Numbered from the stretch's first letter, positions 9,352 to 21,509 are shown. The stretch: 64,000 nt of DNA from Neofusicoccum parvum (GCA_020912385.1 CP087207.1:744001-808000), one strand, 5' to 3'. Made by a program: numbers and translations. The notes: generated by a model not told the origin, from the sequence alone.

Positions 9352-12300
9352 CTACCTACGTGAGTATACGGTGATAAGCTCTATCAACACAATACTGAAT
9401 TCGCTGGCGAGACGCTTATCCTGGTTCATTCCCTTCACAAGTCTTATCATTATAGACTCCGGAAGAGACAAAGACACAAATCCGTTCGCCCTTGATCTCT
9501 GGGGGAGATCCTTTAGTCTTGCGAGTCCTTGTTTAGGTAGCGGCAGCCTTGAGAGACATCCAGGGAAAGCCATGAGCCCAAACCAGGTAATGAACCCTCC
9601 ACTGTCAATGAGAGTCTCAATAGATTTCCCAAGAATTTCAAGATGCTCTTCGATATCCGGTGGATCTCGCTGAAGCACGGCCGCCAGTCTCAACATCATG
9701 TAATCCAAAGGAGTCCTTCCGTTTTTGTCTTTGCCATTGGGATCGGCATTGTGGTTCAATAGAAGCTCTGAAATTCGCCCGAACGAGACGTGCAAAGGTT
9801 TGACACGAGAAGATTCTCCCCGTGGCAGTTTCAAAGTACTTGTACTAGGCCTGAGGTGAATATCAATGTCCATATTGGGATCTTCGCCGTGGTCTAAAAA
9901 GAGTTGGACAAGGCTTGACAGCTTCTCTGATCTGTTGAACATGTGGAGGCCGCCTTTGAATCCGAAACAGGCCTTATGCATTCTTTTTTTACTGACAATT
10001 GTACGGTTGAACAGAAACTTGAACGCTTCAGTACGAAGTAGTCCGGATTTCTCACCCAAATGCTCATGTTGGAGAAGAAGTTTCGCCAGTTTAGTGTAAT
10101 CAAAACTATCATTGATCCTCGATTCGGTGATGGAGAAGATTGCTGCTTGACAGAGGCAAAGGAGGAGGTTCTCTTCTGAACGGGTGTTCTGGACTGCCTG
10201 CGCCTTCAATTTTCGTTCCACATATAAGATGAGGCCCGCAGTAATGGCGAATGTGAGTTTCGAAGTCGGAAGTAAAGCAAGTCTGAGCCCGGGCGTCTCG
10301 GTGAAAAGGTAACGTGACAGCAACAGCTGAGATGCAAGCTGATTCGGCTGCAGCCCGTCAATCAACTGCACCTGGGGAGTTCCAGTAGTGACTTCAGCGA
10401 GACGGCAGTATGAAATGCTGGCCTCCATGGCTAAACGGTATTCATCCCAAGCCTCAGGCTCTAGATTTTCATCGCATCGTAATGTTGCAAGGCTGTTCTT
10501 GGCAAGCTCAGTGTATCCGTTCTGTGCTCGATACAAAGCAGCTTGACCAACAGTGAGTTCCTGGAATTCTGTTCGAACAACAAACTCGCGAACTGTTTCA
10601 TGCATAAGCTGGATTCTTCCATCTTCCCGGAAAGGTTCCTCAATCTCGATGAGGCCTCCGCATCGATTTCTCAGCCTGCGGCAAAAGCCCAAGAAGCCAT
10701 TGGCATCTCGCATCCGATTGGAACAATCTTTCAAGGTCTGACATTGGGCACATTCAATGATCCGATACAATGCACCCAAAGATGGTTCCTCAAATGCTCT
10801 CAGGAGGACGTCCAAGGCCAGATATGCCTCCCAGCGAAAGTCTTGGGGAACCCGCTCAATTATAGACTTGTAGAAATCTTCTAATTGGTCGGGCATTGCT
10901 TGTAGGATCACAAGAAGATCTTGGGTTGCGACTCTCTTCCGTCGTTTGAGGACTTCTGTGGCACGATCCATTGCAAGTCGAACCCAAAGGAAAACTCCGT
11001 TGGCTCTGTGTACGGTTTCCTTGAGGACGGTATTTAACGTTTCGCGCATTTCCAATGATTTCTGTAGGGTTTCTGCCAGCCCAGGAAGCTGTTCCAGTCT
11101 GCCTTCCGTGTATTGTTCAATGTCTGCTTTAGTGTGTTCATGAATCTTGATGTTGGGGAAATGCCCAAAATGTTTTTGGAGAATTTCTCGAGGACGACTG
11201 GAGAAGCAGACTTTGCAGGCAGTTGAGGGTTTTGCATCGGTGAATTCCCTGATAAAATCCGATATGGAGTCTAAATGGCCATCGAACTCATCAAGCGCGT
11301 CAATGAACAAACAAATCTTTAGTTGCTTGCGCTGCTGTCGAAGAACGGAGCCCAGCGCGCTTTGCAAGTTGTCGTTTGTCCAGTTGAATACTGTTTCGCC
11401 AGGTTCTGGGAGACATTTTTCTGGGATATCCTGACACAGGTCATGAGCTCGATCCAAGATCTGCCACAAGATGTGCCTCAGCAAGCCATCAAACGATTTT
11501 TGGACCATGGAACCCCGGTAGTAAAAGAAAAACCCGGCTGTGATCAGCTCTTTTGGCTGTTGCCATCTGGAAAGCAGTGAAGTCGTATGCGGATGCTGAG
11601 AAAGATATTTCAAAAGTGTTGACTTTCCAGATCCAGGTTTGCCAGTTATACAGTATACACCTTGGCCTTCCAGCAACCAGGTACTGAATTGAGTAGTTTC
11701 AAATATCCAGTTGAACGTGGAAGAGTGAGGGTCAGAGATATCTGAACGTCGACGATCGAGTATATCCAGGTGGAGTGATTTCAAGATATCTGGATAGGAA
11801 TGAGCAGCTGTTGTCTATGTCACTTTTGATATCGAATGCTTGCCTTGAGGCACCCATTTACGTGAATTTGCCGTGCCAACGTGTCTTTCCCACTGCTGGA
11901 AGGGTCCAGGATCCATAGGTATATGTCCTGTCGCAATGTGAGGTGCATTTGAGTGTACTGAGAAGGACGATAAAGCTGTATTCTGGCGGTTAACTCTTCT
12001 TTGTGAGGGTACTTTCATTCCAACAGCTGGAAAGACCCTCGTCAGACAGTCGAGAACGCATTCGTAGTCAGCGTCTTTCATTGAAAACTTTACCATTGCC
12101 GAATGGTCTTTATCGATGCCATACGTGTCTTCAGGGCTACGAGAGCATCGATGAACAGCGGAGTGCCTATCAACCATGCATATCTGTGGTCCATTTCTGG
12201 CCCATGTGCCGTCACTCAGTTGCTGTTAATAACAGTCAGATATAGTTCGCTATCGTCATCCGGAATTCATACTGACCTGCACCGATTTGGTCATCTCAGT

Positions 12301-13252
12301 CTCATAAAACGAGATCACGGGGAAGCCTTGATGGCTTTGGATTCCAATGAAACGTTCTTCGACATGATGGAGATACTCTGAGCCAGGAGATAGATTTCGG
12401 ATGAGGTCTTCATTTGGTTGACCGGCAGCCATAGTTTTCAGCTGTGATGTCGTCATACCTCTGTGAGGCACTCCAAAACAGATCAACGATTGAAGACAGC
12501 CAAGGATGGAATGCCTCTGATCCGAACTTCCGGCGAGAATGATCAGGGACTCCTTCAGTATGATTCCTCCCAAGCTGTGCGCTAGGAAGACCATTGGCTT
12601 TGACTGGGAAGATCCGAAGCCCAGGGCTACCAGACGATTCACAAATTTGATGGCGATGTCGTGAATACGCTGGAAAGAATTACTCGCAGCAATCCGGGAG
12701 TCGTAGCCGTAAATGATTGACCTGGTCCGTTTGAGGTCCTGAGGAATGCCGTCTCTTAGCCACATGAATGTGCTGCCGGATCCCCGTTGCTGCCAGGATC
12801 CAAAGGGATGACTACCCAATCCGCTAATGGCGATACAACTATGAAACTGTTATTAATTGTTCACGGCGTCTTAATTCAGCAAAAGCCTTGATTATTGTGG
12901 GGACTTACTCCAAGGCATGATGTTCACCATCGACGTCGTTTAAGACCGTGAAGTCCAGGAAATGAAAGTCCACGATAACGCTAAAGTCAAGTTTTGCATA
13001 CTTCGCGGCAAAAGTCCATTCTCTTCTTCCTTCGAGGTGATCTGGAAGCGGAATGATGGTGACCGTCGCTGTTTTCGTGCGATGTACCTCTCGGGAAGAA
13101 AGACTTCGAGCCAGGGAGTACACACACACCTTCGGGGAGAGGGCTCCTTCCGCCACCAAGAATTCCTGTAGAATGGAGATGACTCCAGCCTCGTCGATAT
13201 CTAGTGGGAGCTGACGCACACGGTACGTCAGGGTCTTGTGATCCCGTGGCAT
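9352..13252 (-). CDS. NLR-like STAND protein: alpha/beta-hydrolase, NACHT, ankyrin-like tail
   Basis: Proposed exons (minus): 13252-12909, 12838-12277, 12222-11862 and 11789-9352, giving 1,234 residues. Introns are 70, 54 and 72 nt; all three joins keep frame. The N-terminus is a serine-esterase-like alpha/beta-hydrolase: IAISGLGSHPFGSW near 117-130 and nucleophile elbow AHSLGG with Ser at about 203, with a candidate catalytic His in DKDHSAM. A NACHT NTPase follows: P-loop GKPGSGKST at about 472-480, Walker B LFIDALDEFDG at about 583-593, then a winged-helix-like linker. The tail has a degenerate ankyrin-like segment (SELLLNHNADPNGKDKNGRTPLDYM). This is the architecture of fungal NLR-like non-self recognition or heterokaryon-incompatibility proteins. 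The third intron removes an in-frame TAG at 11815-11817; if not spliced, the gene would be broken. For intron 2 a more downstream acceptor at 12184 is also in frame. Confidence 0.82.
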
Positions 13253-14963
13253 CTTACGACGTCTCGGGTAGATTCGTTTCAATATCGTCTTGGTAATTAA
13301 AGTTGCGACATCATGCTTGGGTTGTGATGGGTGGGTTGGAACGCACTGGATGAAAGGTTCAAGCTTGGGACTCGGGCAACAAGGCTACAGCCTTCGTAAG
13401 AGTTTTCACAGTGCCGGCGATCTGACCATTTAAAGACGTGGCCTGCTGACAATGTGTTCGAAACCGGGATCAGTGATTGGTGGGATCACGCGATCTCGCA
13501 CTGTGGATTGGTTGCCTGCTGCCTGCTTACGCGCTCTAAAAGCAGGCAGATTTGTGCTGCAGTGCCCCACTTGAGCGGGTGTGGTGATTGGAGAGATGTG
13601 ATTCGAGAGCCAAGGTCGTATTCGAAGAAGGGCGACGTTCTTTTTCTGTATAACAGACTGACTGTCAAAAGGCGGGGTTTTAGCCGATCAGATCTACTAT
13701 ACTACATTTAAAGGCTCAGTCAGTCCCTTAGAGGCAGGGAAAGACAAACTCAGGTTTCAGGTGACAGGCTTAATTAAACAACTTACATTGGCTAAACAAT
13801 CACATCAACGACTCCGGTAGTTGTCCGACCAGCGAAGCCATACCTTACTTTCACCGTAGCATCTTACACTAAGACCAATGGGCCGGGGATACGGGAATGT
13901 AGAGAGTGTCGAGTCTGAGCTACGAGAGGTAGTTTCTGCGGCGGTGAGGTGGAAGAAGGCGTGGAGGCAAAACTCGAGCTATGGGTCTTAGAGGACAGCG
14001 CAATAGATCGAGGTTTAGTTGAGTAGATGATTGGACGGGATTCAAAATGGGTAAGAAGTCAGTGGATGTTACTCTGTTCCTCACCGGAATCGTGAGAGCA
14101 CAACGGAGCTGGCGGGTTAGAATGCGGATGGCCGCCTGCCTCGCTCGAACTTATGCAGCCCAAGCCAGACCTGTACCCTGCGAAGGAAACTCGAAAAGAA
14201 AATGGAACATGAATAAAAACACCTAGTAAGGTTCGAACGTGTGATTAATGTTCAAAAAAGAGTGATGTTCCTACAATCGCCGACCCCAGCAGGCGTCGTT
14301 CGCGGTCGGCTCCGCCTTTCGCAAAGGACGGTCATGCAGTGCACTAGTGGACCTGTTGCCAGGGGTTGTAGTGGCAGAATGGTCCACCAAGCAGCCTTGT
14401 ATATTGAACACATCACTTACATGCTGGGCGTTGCTGCTGCATTGAGGTTTTCAAAGAACTTCGAGCAATAGTGACATAATAAAGCTTCCCCAGGAACAAG
14501 GTGGCTCCAAGCTGTGGAAAAACGTCATTCTAACGGAGTGAGCAAACCAGGACGAAGAGAGGGAAACATCAAAGGAAGCGGGACTCTCACGAGACGACAC
14601 CCCGCGTAGTCGATAAGATAAGCAACGCGGGGAGATATGACGTCAAGCCGTCCTGGGGTTACTCGAGCATGCTGAGACACGGAACAGCAGCAGACGAGCT
14701 CACATGCAGCGAGGCAGCATCCGTGAAGAAGGAAAACCGGGACGTAACTGCGACCGGCTAGGCGCGGTTATGCAAGTCAATCTTGCATCGAGCGAATCGC
14801 CGCTTCCCGCGCCGCCTCCCGCCTACGTCATGTCCTCTAGGGCTGCCTGATATATACACCACGCCCCCGCTGCTCCTCTACGCACCAGCACAGACCCACA
14901 CTCTGCTCCACATTCAACACTGCACTCTATTCAAACCTCACGCCCAAGCAAAAAACCGCAGAC
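13253..14963. other. Intergenic region upstream of the NLR-like gene and of the 83-aa gene
   Basis: This 1.7 kb holds no gene I can support. GC is lower than in most of the window. A TATA-like element (GATATATAC) lies near 14849-14857, about 110 nt upstream of the ATG at 14964, followed by a CT/CA-rich leader, which fits a core promoter for the small gene. Confidence 0.5.
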
Positions 14964-15385
14964 ATGCCTCACCACCCCGCAGAGGAGAACACCACCGGCG
15001 GTCAGTCTTCCCGCATCTCCCTCAACAGTCTCCAACCCCGCTCTCCTCGCGGGATATCCTCAACCAAGTGAACAGACGCTGACCCGGGCGCCCCTTCCAG
15101 ACATCACCGATAAGGTTGCCAAAGAGTCGTCCGACAGCAACGCGTCCACGCACCCCCTGCACCAGACCGAGTCCGCCGCGACCTCTGGCGGTGCGCAGAG
15201 CAGGGCCACGGCCGGTGACCACTCGGCCGCTCCGGTATGTCACCCGCCCATGATCACCCGCGCACAACTCAGTTGCATCTGCATGGTGCTGACACTTCGC
15301 ACAGGGCCCCGCCATCGCGGAGAATCTCGGTCAGCCTGCCAGCAAGGAGGAACTTAAGGCTCGGGCCGCGGAGCTGAACAAGTAA
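14964..15385 (+). CDS. Small hydrophilic conserved-looking protein (83 aa), three exons
   Basis: Exons 14964-15000, 15101-15234 and 15305-15385 encode 83 residues. The introns are 100 nt (donor GTCAGT, branch GCTGAC, CCAG) and 70 nt (donor GTATGT, CACAG). The protein begins MPHHPAEENTTGGDITDKV and ends PASKEELKARAAELNK. It is hydrophilic and Ser/Thr/Ala-rich with no membrane segment. The C-terminal ASKEEL-x-ARA-x-x-LNK motif recalls a widespread family of short fungal proteins of unknown function; I cannot name it with certainty. The upstream TATA-like box suggests strong or stress-responsive expression (inference). No single open frame covers it, so simple ORF calling misses it. Confidence 0.75.
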
Positions 15386-15829
15386 GGGAATCCGTTGCCG
15401 GACCAAGGATGTCATTGTACAAGGATGAACAACATATGCAGGCCCCGGAAGGTGGGATCTCCTAAACTGTAATAAACACAATGTATCTCTTCCCGGAGAA
15501 TGTGTTGCATGGGTGACCGTGATGCCGAATACCGTTCCTTCACCTATCAATCAAATGGTATGGCTCAACATAACAGTGGCGAAGGTGATGTGGCACCGAT
15601 TCTTGTGTGATCGTGGCAGCGGTGGGATATACTTCAAAGTCTACAGCTGGCGTACCTCCATGTAGAGAGTACCTTCATATTGAAGCGTTTTCACAATCTT
15701 TGAAATCTCTTTGCAGCTTTTGGCCGAGTTGACCGTAGTGGTATTGAAAGACATATCTATTCAAGATTTCGCTATCCAACAACATCATCATCACAGACAT
15801 TTGTGATTCAACTTCTCATTACATAATAA
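15386..15829. other. Convergent intergenic region
   Basis: 440 nt between the 3' ends of the small gene and the methylcitrate synthase gene. AT-rich near 15780-15830. Nothing else is seen. Confidence 0.5.
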
Positions 15830-17494
15830 TTAAGCACCTCCAACCTGCTTCAGAATGCCTTCCAAGTTAATACTCTTGGGCCTCTCAATAGGCAGACCCA
15901 GAGCACGATCCCAGATCAGCTGAGCAAGGGGCCCAAGACCACGGCTGACGCCGAACGTCGCGGTGTAGTAGAGTGTCTCCTTGAAACCGTAGTAGTGGAA
16001 TAGGACACCGGAGGAAGAGTCGACGTTGGGGAAGGGGTTCTTGGTCTATCATATTTGTCAGCAGCTGAGCAAACAGTGCGAGTTGGTCAGGTCGGGGCAG
16101 TGTCTAAGGAGCTTCTCACCTTTCCATGCTCCGTGAGCACACCAGGAGCAATGTCGGAGTTTGCCTTGACCAGGCGGAAAACGGGGTCATTTGCAATCTC
16201 AGGTCTCGCAGCTGCGAAGTCCATGAGAGCCTGGAAGCGGGGATCGGGCTTCCGTAGCACAGCGTGGCCGTAACCAGGAATGACACGACCGGACTTCAGG
16301 GTGGACCAGAGGTAGTCCTTGATGTGAGTCTCAGTGAAGTCGTTGGGGATGTTCTCCTTCATCTGAAGGATCCAGCGAAGGACCTCCTGTGCGGCAAGAC
16401 CGTGGAGAGGACCAGCCAGGCCCTGGAGACCAGCGCTGTAGCTCAGGAAGGGGTCACTAAGGGCGCTACCGACGAGGTGGGTAGCGTGTGCAGAGACATT
16501 GCCACCCTCGTGGTCGCCATGCAGAGCGAGGTACAATCTCAGCAGGTCTTGGAAGCCCTCGTTCTCCTTGCCACCCTTGCCCAGCATTGCTGCGAAGTTG
16601 TATGACCAGTCCTGGTTCACGTCGACCTCAGCAGGGAGAGCACCACCGCCGCGGTAGGCGTTCTGGTAGATCTTGGCCGCAATGGTGGGAAGCTTTGCGA
16701 GCAAGGAGATGACATCGTCATACGTCGGCTCCCAGTAGTCTGCCTTGTTCAGGCCATTTTCGTATGCCTTGGCGAACTTGGACTCGTAGTTGAGTGCCGA
16801 AACAGCGCATGCAAATTGAGTCATGGGGTGGAGATCCTTGGGGAAATCGTCCAGCATCTTGGAGACAAAGGCTGGGATCGCCGCCTTCTCGGCCAACTCA
16901 CGCGATAGCTTGCGGACCTGGGAGGTGGTGGGGACCTCTCCGGTGAGCAGAAGCCAGAACATGGATTCAGGAAGCATTTCAGTGCCGCTGGTGCCCTTGG
17001 GGAGTTCGGCCTGGCAGTCCTTGATTGTGCGACCGTGGAAGCGGATGCCCTCGTTGGCATCGAGAACCGAGCCTTCCCAGACCATGGCTTTCAGACCTCT
17101 AGATTTCGCACACATTAGACGCTGTCCAGCGACGCAGGAGGCGGAATCACCAACCTCATACCACCTAACGTGTTCTCCACCTTGACATCGCCGATTTTCT
17201 TGTCTGAATGGGCCTTGACCTTCTTCAAGAGCTCGCGCTTGGCAGGGATAACTTTCGCCAGTGTCTCTTTGAGATCAGGTTCGGATGAGGAGGCATAGCT
17301 GCGGGGTTGCACTGCGACATGGTATGAGCGGCCGGGCAGGTACGGGGCGGCAGTTTCATGGCTCACCAGAAGTAATAGGCTTGATGGCAGAGGGCTATCG
17401 TCGCGTTAGCAGGCGCACCGACTTCTGAGGCGCTGGTTTCACTCACCCTCACGCCCCTGAGAGCTCTGGAGGCGGTGCGCGCGTTCAATGCCAT
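15830..17494 (-). CDS. mcsA: 2-Methylcitrate synthase, mitochondrial
   Basis: Exons (minus) 17494-17447, 17394-17367, 17311-17155, 17098-16120 and 16045-15830 encode 475 residues. The introns are 52, 55, 56 and 74 nt. The two short 5' exons build a basic presequence ending ...[14 protein letters not shown], a convincing mitochondrial targeting peptide. The enzyme condenses propionyl-CoA with oxaloacetate. The region [19 protein letters not shown], then [21 protein letters not shown] and [20 protein letters not shown], resembles fungal methylcitrate synthase (McsA) rather than the housekeeping citrate synthase, which has [17 protein letters not shown]. Citrate-synthase-fold catalytic regions are [21 protein letters not shown] and [28 protein letters not shown] carries the conserved Asp. 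It is divergent from the 2-methylisocitrate lyase gene 587 nt away, which supports the methylcitrate assignment. C-terminus [10 protein letters not shown]. Confidence 0.9.
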
Positions 17495-18081
17495 TGCTAT
17501 CGAGCGCGTAGATAAAAGTGGCGGGCCCAATTGAGGTTCTGGAGCTCTTTGTGGAAGCCTGAGACTACGTGAGGGCGCGGATGAAGTGCAGAGATGAAGG
17601 GAGACGCGTCGTAGAGCTCGACGGAGATTTTCTGGAGCTAAGGCCTGGGGAGAGGGTGCTGGCTGGAAGAAAGGGTTGCGTCGGCTCAGCAGCTGGGCGG
17701 CAGCGTGCGGGGGCCCCAGACCTCGGCCCAGGCAGCTCTGACGTCTCGCCGCCCCACGGCTGTGCGGTCCAGAGGAACGAGCGGGAATGTCAGCTTTTTC
17801 TCCGCCGACATCGCCTGGCCTCGCACGCGCCGCCCAGCCCATTGCAACCTCTACCGACCAATCTCGGCGACGCGGATTGCTGCTGTCACGTCCAGGCGCG
17901 CTGCTCGCCGGCCTCAGAGACTCCCACAGGGCCCGCTCCGCATCCACAGCCGACTCCCGAGGGATCGCCGCGGGAGCGCGACTCGCCCGCCGCTCAACTT
18001 AAAGCTTACCTGAGCTCCGTCACCGCAATTGCTCCTGCTCGATTGCGTCCTCCGACGTCTAGCACCCTCAGAATCTGCGCC
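17495..18081. promoter_or_regulatory. Shared divergent promoter of the methylcitrate-cycle pair
   Basis: The two start codons are separated by 587 nt, GC-rich with no convincing gene. Its position implies common control of both genes, for example by propionate or propionyl-CoA-generating substrates (inference). I did not assign a specific activator or repressor site. Confidence 0.6.
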
Positions 18082-20216
18082 ATGCTCCGGAACGCGTCGC
18101 GCGCTCTCTCGCGCCAGAGCCGCCACGCCTCGCGCATCAGCTCTGCACGCCTTCTCCTCCGCCCGCTGTCCACCTGCGCCGTCCGCATGGCCCCGTCCTC
18201 TCTGACTTCCGTGTCGCCACCCGTGTCAACAGCGCTGCCGGCCGATGCCTTCCAGCTGCAGGCCGAGACAAACAAAGCAGGCGACGCCGAGGATGCGCTG
18301 TTCGATGCGCAGGTGCAGCAGGTCAAGGAGTGGTGGGCCTCGCCGCGGTACAAGGACATCAAGCGGCCATACTCGGCTGAAGATGTTGTGTCCAAGCGCG
18401 GTGCGCTTCAGCAAACGTACCCCAGCTCATTGATGGCGCGCAAGCTGTTCAATCTGCTCGAGGAGCGCGCTGCCGAGGGAAAGCCGGTGCATACAAGTGC
18501 GTTGATTTCCACTCCCTCAACATGTTCCGCCGCTGCGTTTGCTGCCGTGATCCGCTGCTTTTTAGCCTATGTAGACGCTAATAAATCATTGTCCTCCCAT
18601 AGTGGGTGCCATTGACCCCGTGCAAATGACCCAGCAAGCCCCCAACCAAGAAATCCTATACGTCTCCGGCTGGGCCTGCTCCTCGGTCTTAACAACCACT
18701 AATGAGGTGTCGGCTGATTTTGGCGACTACCCGTACAACACTGTGCCCAACCAGGTGCAAAGGCTGTTCAAGGCGCAGCAGCTCCACGACAGGAAGAACT
18801 GGGACAACCGCCGGAAGATGACGAAGGAGGATCGCGCGAAGACTCCCTACATTGACTACATGCGGCCCATCGTCGCGGATGGAGATACTGGGTGAGTTTC
18901 TGTAGAATCACGCTCACAAGTGGGATAGATTAGCTTACAAATCATACAGCCATGGTGGTCTGTCTGCTGTTATTAAGCTCGCGAAGCTCTTCGCCGAGAA
19001 CGGGGCTTCCGCAGTACATTTTGAGGACCAGCTACACGGTGGCAAGAAGTGCGGACATTTGGCCGGTAAGGTCCTCGTTCCTACCGGCGAGCACATCAAC
19101 CGTCTGGTAGCCGCGCGCTTCCAATGGGATCTGATGGGATGTGAGAACTTGGTCATCGCCCGAACCGACTCGGAGAGCGGGAAGCTGTTGAGCAGCGCTA
19201 TCGACGTTCGGGATCATGAGTTCATCCTAGGTGTGACTGAGGAGGGGGAGCCTCTTGCGGAGATATTGCAGGAGATGGAGATGAAGGGTGCAAGCGGAGC
19301 CGAGATCGACGCGTTTGAGGCGAGCTGGGTCAAGAAGCATAAGCTGGTCACATTCGACGAGGGTAAGCATATTTTGCATCGTTCATGGTCTGGTATACTG
19401 ACAAGCTTTCAGCTGTCATCGCCCAACTCAAGTCTGAGGCCGCCTCAAAGCACGCCATCGACAGCTACCTCTCCGAAATCGCGGCGAACCCGAACCTGTC
19501 TCTCACCAAACGGAGAGCCCTTGCCAACGGCTATGCGAGGAGACCAATCGTATGGTCGGAAAATATCCCTCGCACGCGTGAAGGCTTCTACCACTTTAGG
19601 GCGGGTCTCGCTCCGGCAACAAAGCGAGCCATCGAGTTTGCCCCCTATGCGGACTTGTTGTGGCTCGAGACTAAGGAGCCGAGCGTCGAGTTGGCAGCAG
19701 GTTTCGCGGAGGAAATCCACAAGGCTGTGCCTGGAAAGAAGCTGGTTTATAACCTCAGTCCTAGCTTTAACTGGATGGCGCATGGCTTCACGGAAGAGAC
19801 TCTCAAGAGTTTTATCTGGGACCTGGCGAAACACGGGTAAGTCATCCGCCATGACCCTGCTTAATTCTCAACCTCTACTTACGCGCCTATAATATAGCTT
19901 CGTCCTACAGCTCATTTCGCTGGCTGGCCTGCACTCAACCGCCACCATCACGAACGAGTTATCTAAGGCGTACAAGGACGAGGGCATGTTGGCATACGTC
20001 AACCTCGTCCAGAGGCGTGAGAAGGAGACCGGCTGCGATGTCTTGACACATCAGAAGTGGAGCGGCGCATCCTACATCGATGGTATCCTCGGCCACATCC
20101 AGAGCGGATCTAGCGGAAGCAAGAGTATGGGCGAAGGCAACACCGAGACCTGTAAGTGTGATGTCTTTTCGACCACTAAAGATCCTATTCACTAACACGT
20201 ATCCACAGCATTCTGA
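18082..20216 (+). CDS. mclA: 2-Methylisocitrate lyase, mitochondrial (isocitrate lyase family)
   Basis: Exons 18082-18496, 18603-18891, 18950-19362, 19413-19836, 19898-20151 and 20209-20216 encode 600 residues. All five joins keep frame, and the last exon only supplies the C-terminal SF and stop. The enzyme should cleave 2-methylisocitrate to pyruvate and succinate in the mitochondrion, the last step of the methylcitrate cycle. The N-terminus [18 protein letters not shown] is Arg/Ser-rich without acids, a typical mitochondrial presequence. Family landmarks are [34 protein letters not shown] and the active-site loop KKCGHLAGK at about residues 267-275. The long insert and about 600-residue length match fungal mitochondrial methylisocitrate lyases. 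Glyoxysomal isocitrate lyase is shorter (about 540) and lacks the presequence. The divergent methylcitrate synthase partner strengthens the call. Confidence 0.9.
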
Positions 20217-21509
20217 TTGCTCCAGAAGTGTGTAAGCTGTAAATATTTGTGAACAATGAAAATTGCCAGGCAGAGATGCAAGTTTGACCAAGAGAGCGCA
20301 AAGTACCAAAGTCTGCCAACACAAGCCTATGAAGCACTCTATGAACCTTCAAATGTGCAATCACAGCCATGTATCAATGCTGCAAACTCTGAAAAAGGAA
20401 AGGTGTATTTAAGTATCTCCACATGCCACGTTCTCCTGAACCCCCTGTTCCGTTCATTATAAGCCCTTCCTGAGAAGTTTTTGGGTGTTGTTGGTTGCCC
20501 CTGGTTCGCAAGCGTGCCTGACAGTCTACCTCAATATCTTGTATGAGGCTCATCGTCTTGAACTCCCTGCCATCCAAACTGTGGTAGCGACTTTACGCTA
20601 TCGCCAAAGACCCTATTTGAATGGTCCTACAAGGCACCGCCTCCGTCTTGCTAGTCACAATTCCTAAAGACCTCGCCACCATTTATAGCTATAATAAGCT
20701 CGCCATAGGCTCTCAGACTGGATGATTTCTAGCCAGACTACTACAGCGGCAGGTTATCAGGATCGCCTTGACATTTGCGCCATTGCTTTCAACGTCGTCT
20801 AAGATGGATATTTTCTTGGGTCTGTCAACACTTCATTCAGTAAGTGGGTACAGCTTCTATTGTGTAAAAAGCATTCAAGACTATATTTCAGTCAGGTGCC
20901 TTCGTCAGATTTAAGAGTGAGAGCTTCTGTGCAGGTGTTCCTGGAGTGTCGCGGGCCCGCAAAGCGCCACTGACCGTCCGTTATTTCCATCACGACTAGT
21001 CTACACATGCTTCATGCCTTCTAGAAGAACTTCGGACTGACTGCAAGTGTGGAATTTTTCTCTTTTAGCGTTCATAGTACCGGTGGTAGCATCTGTATGG
21101 GGGTGCTTGTGACTTTTTCGCATATTTGATCAGCTACTCCGCGACTAGCCTATACTATTGCCATCATTTATAAAGACCGTTGTACCCTCTTCCTCCACAG
21201 TATTAACTCTTCCTCTCCAAACTTACTGCAGAAGCCCACCTAGAGCCCGTACTGGTGCTTTGGCGAGCCTTTTGTCACACTCGTAGCATTACAACTGCCC
21301 GTCTTTGCATACTTTGCATTATAATCCAGCATTCGGCCGCATCTAGGTTCGTCAGGTCCCATAAACCGTCACCGGTGCTGCTACCTAGCATATTCGACAT
21401 CGAAGATTCTCACCAACACTATCATATGCTCACCATCATCTCCCATCTCTTCATCACTGCCACGCCCCACTAAAACATCTCTCTTACAGACGAACAAATC
21501 TTCGCGACA
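20217..21509. other. Intergenic region (1.3 kb)
   Basis: No gene supported. The DNA is AT-richer than the flanks, with many stops in all frames. It may be old non-coding or decayed sequence, but I see no repeat ends or domain remnants. Confidence 0.5.

Noticed and set aside
12184..12276. A 93-nt version of NLR intron 2 using the acceptor at 12184
   Set aside because: In frame, but the 54-nt version (acceptor at 12223, close CTGAC branch) is more typical and adds DGTWARNGP, which fits the family before the conserved His region.
14229..14240. GGTTCGAAC resembling a tRNA T-loop
   Set aside because: No paired T-stem, anticodon arm or acceptor stem around it; the same holds for similar strings at 56028 and 56712, which lie in exons of the DUF2461 gene.
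15830..17494. Calling this gene housekeeping citrate synthase
   Set aside because: [21 protein letters not shown] and the IPAKRELL region fit methylcitrate synthase, and the divergent partner is a methylisocitrate lyase.
18082..20216. Calling this gene glyoxylate-cycle isocitrate lyase
   Set aside because: It has a mitochondrial presequence, about 600 residues, and a methylcitrate synthase partner. The KKCGHL loop alone does not distinguish the two enzymes.
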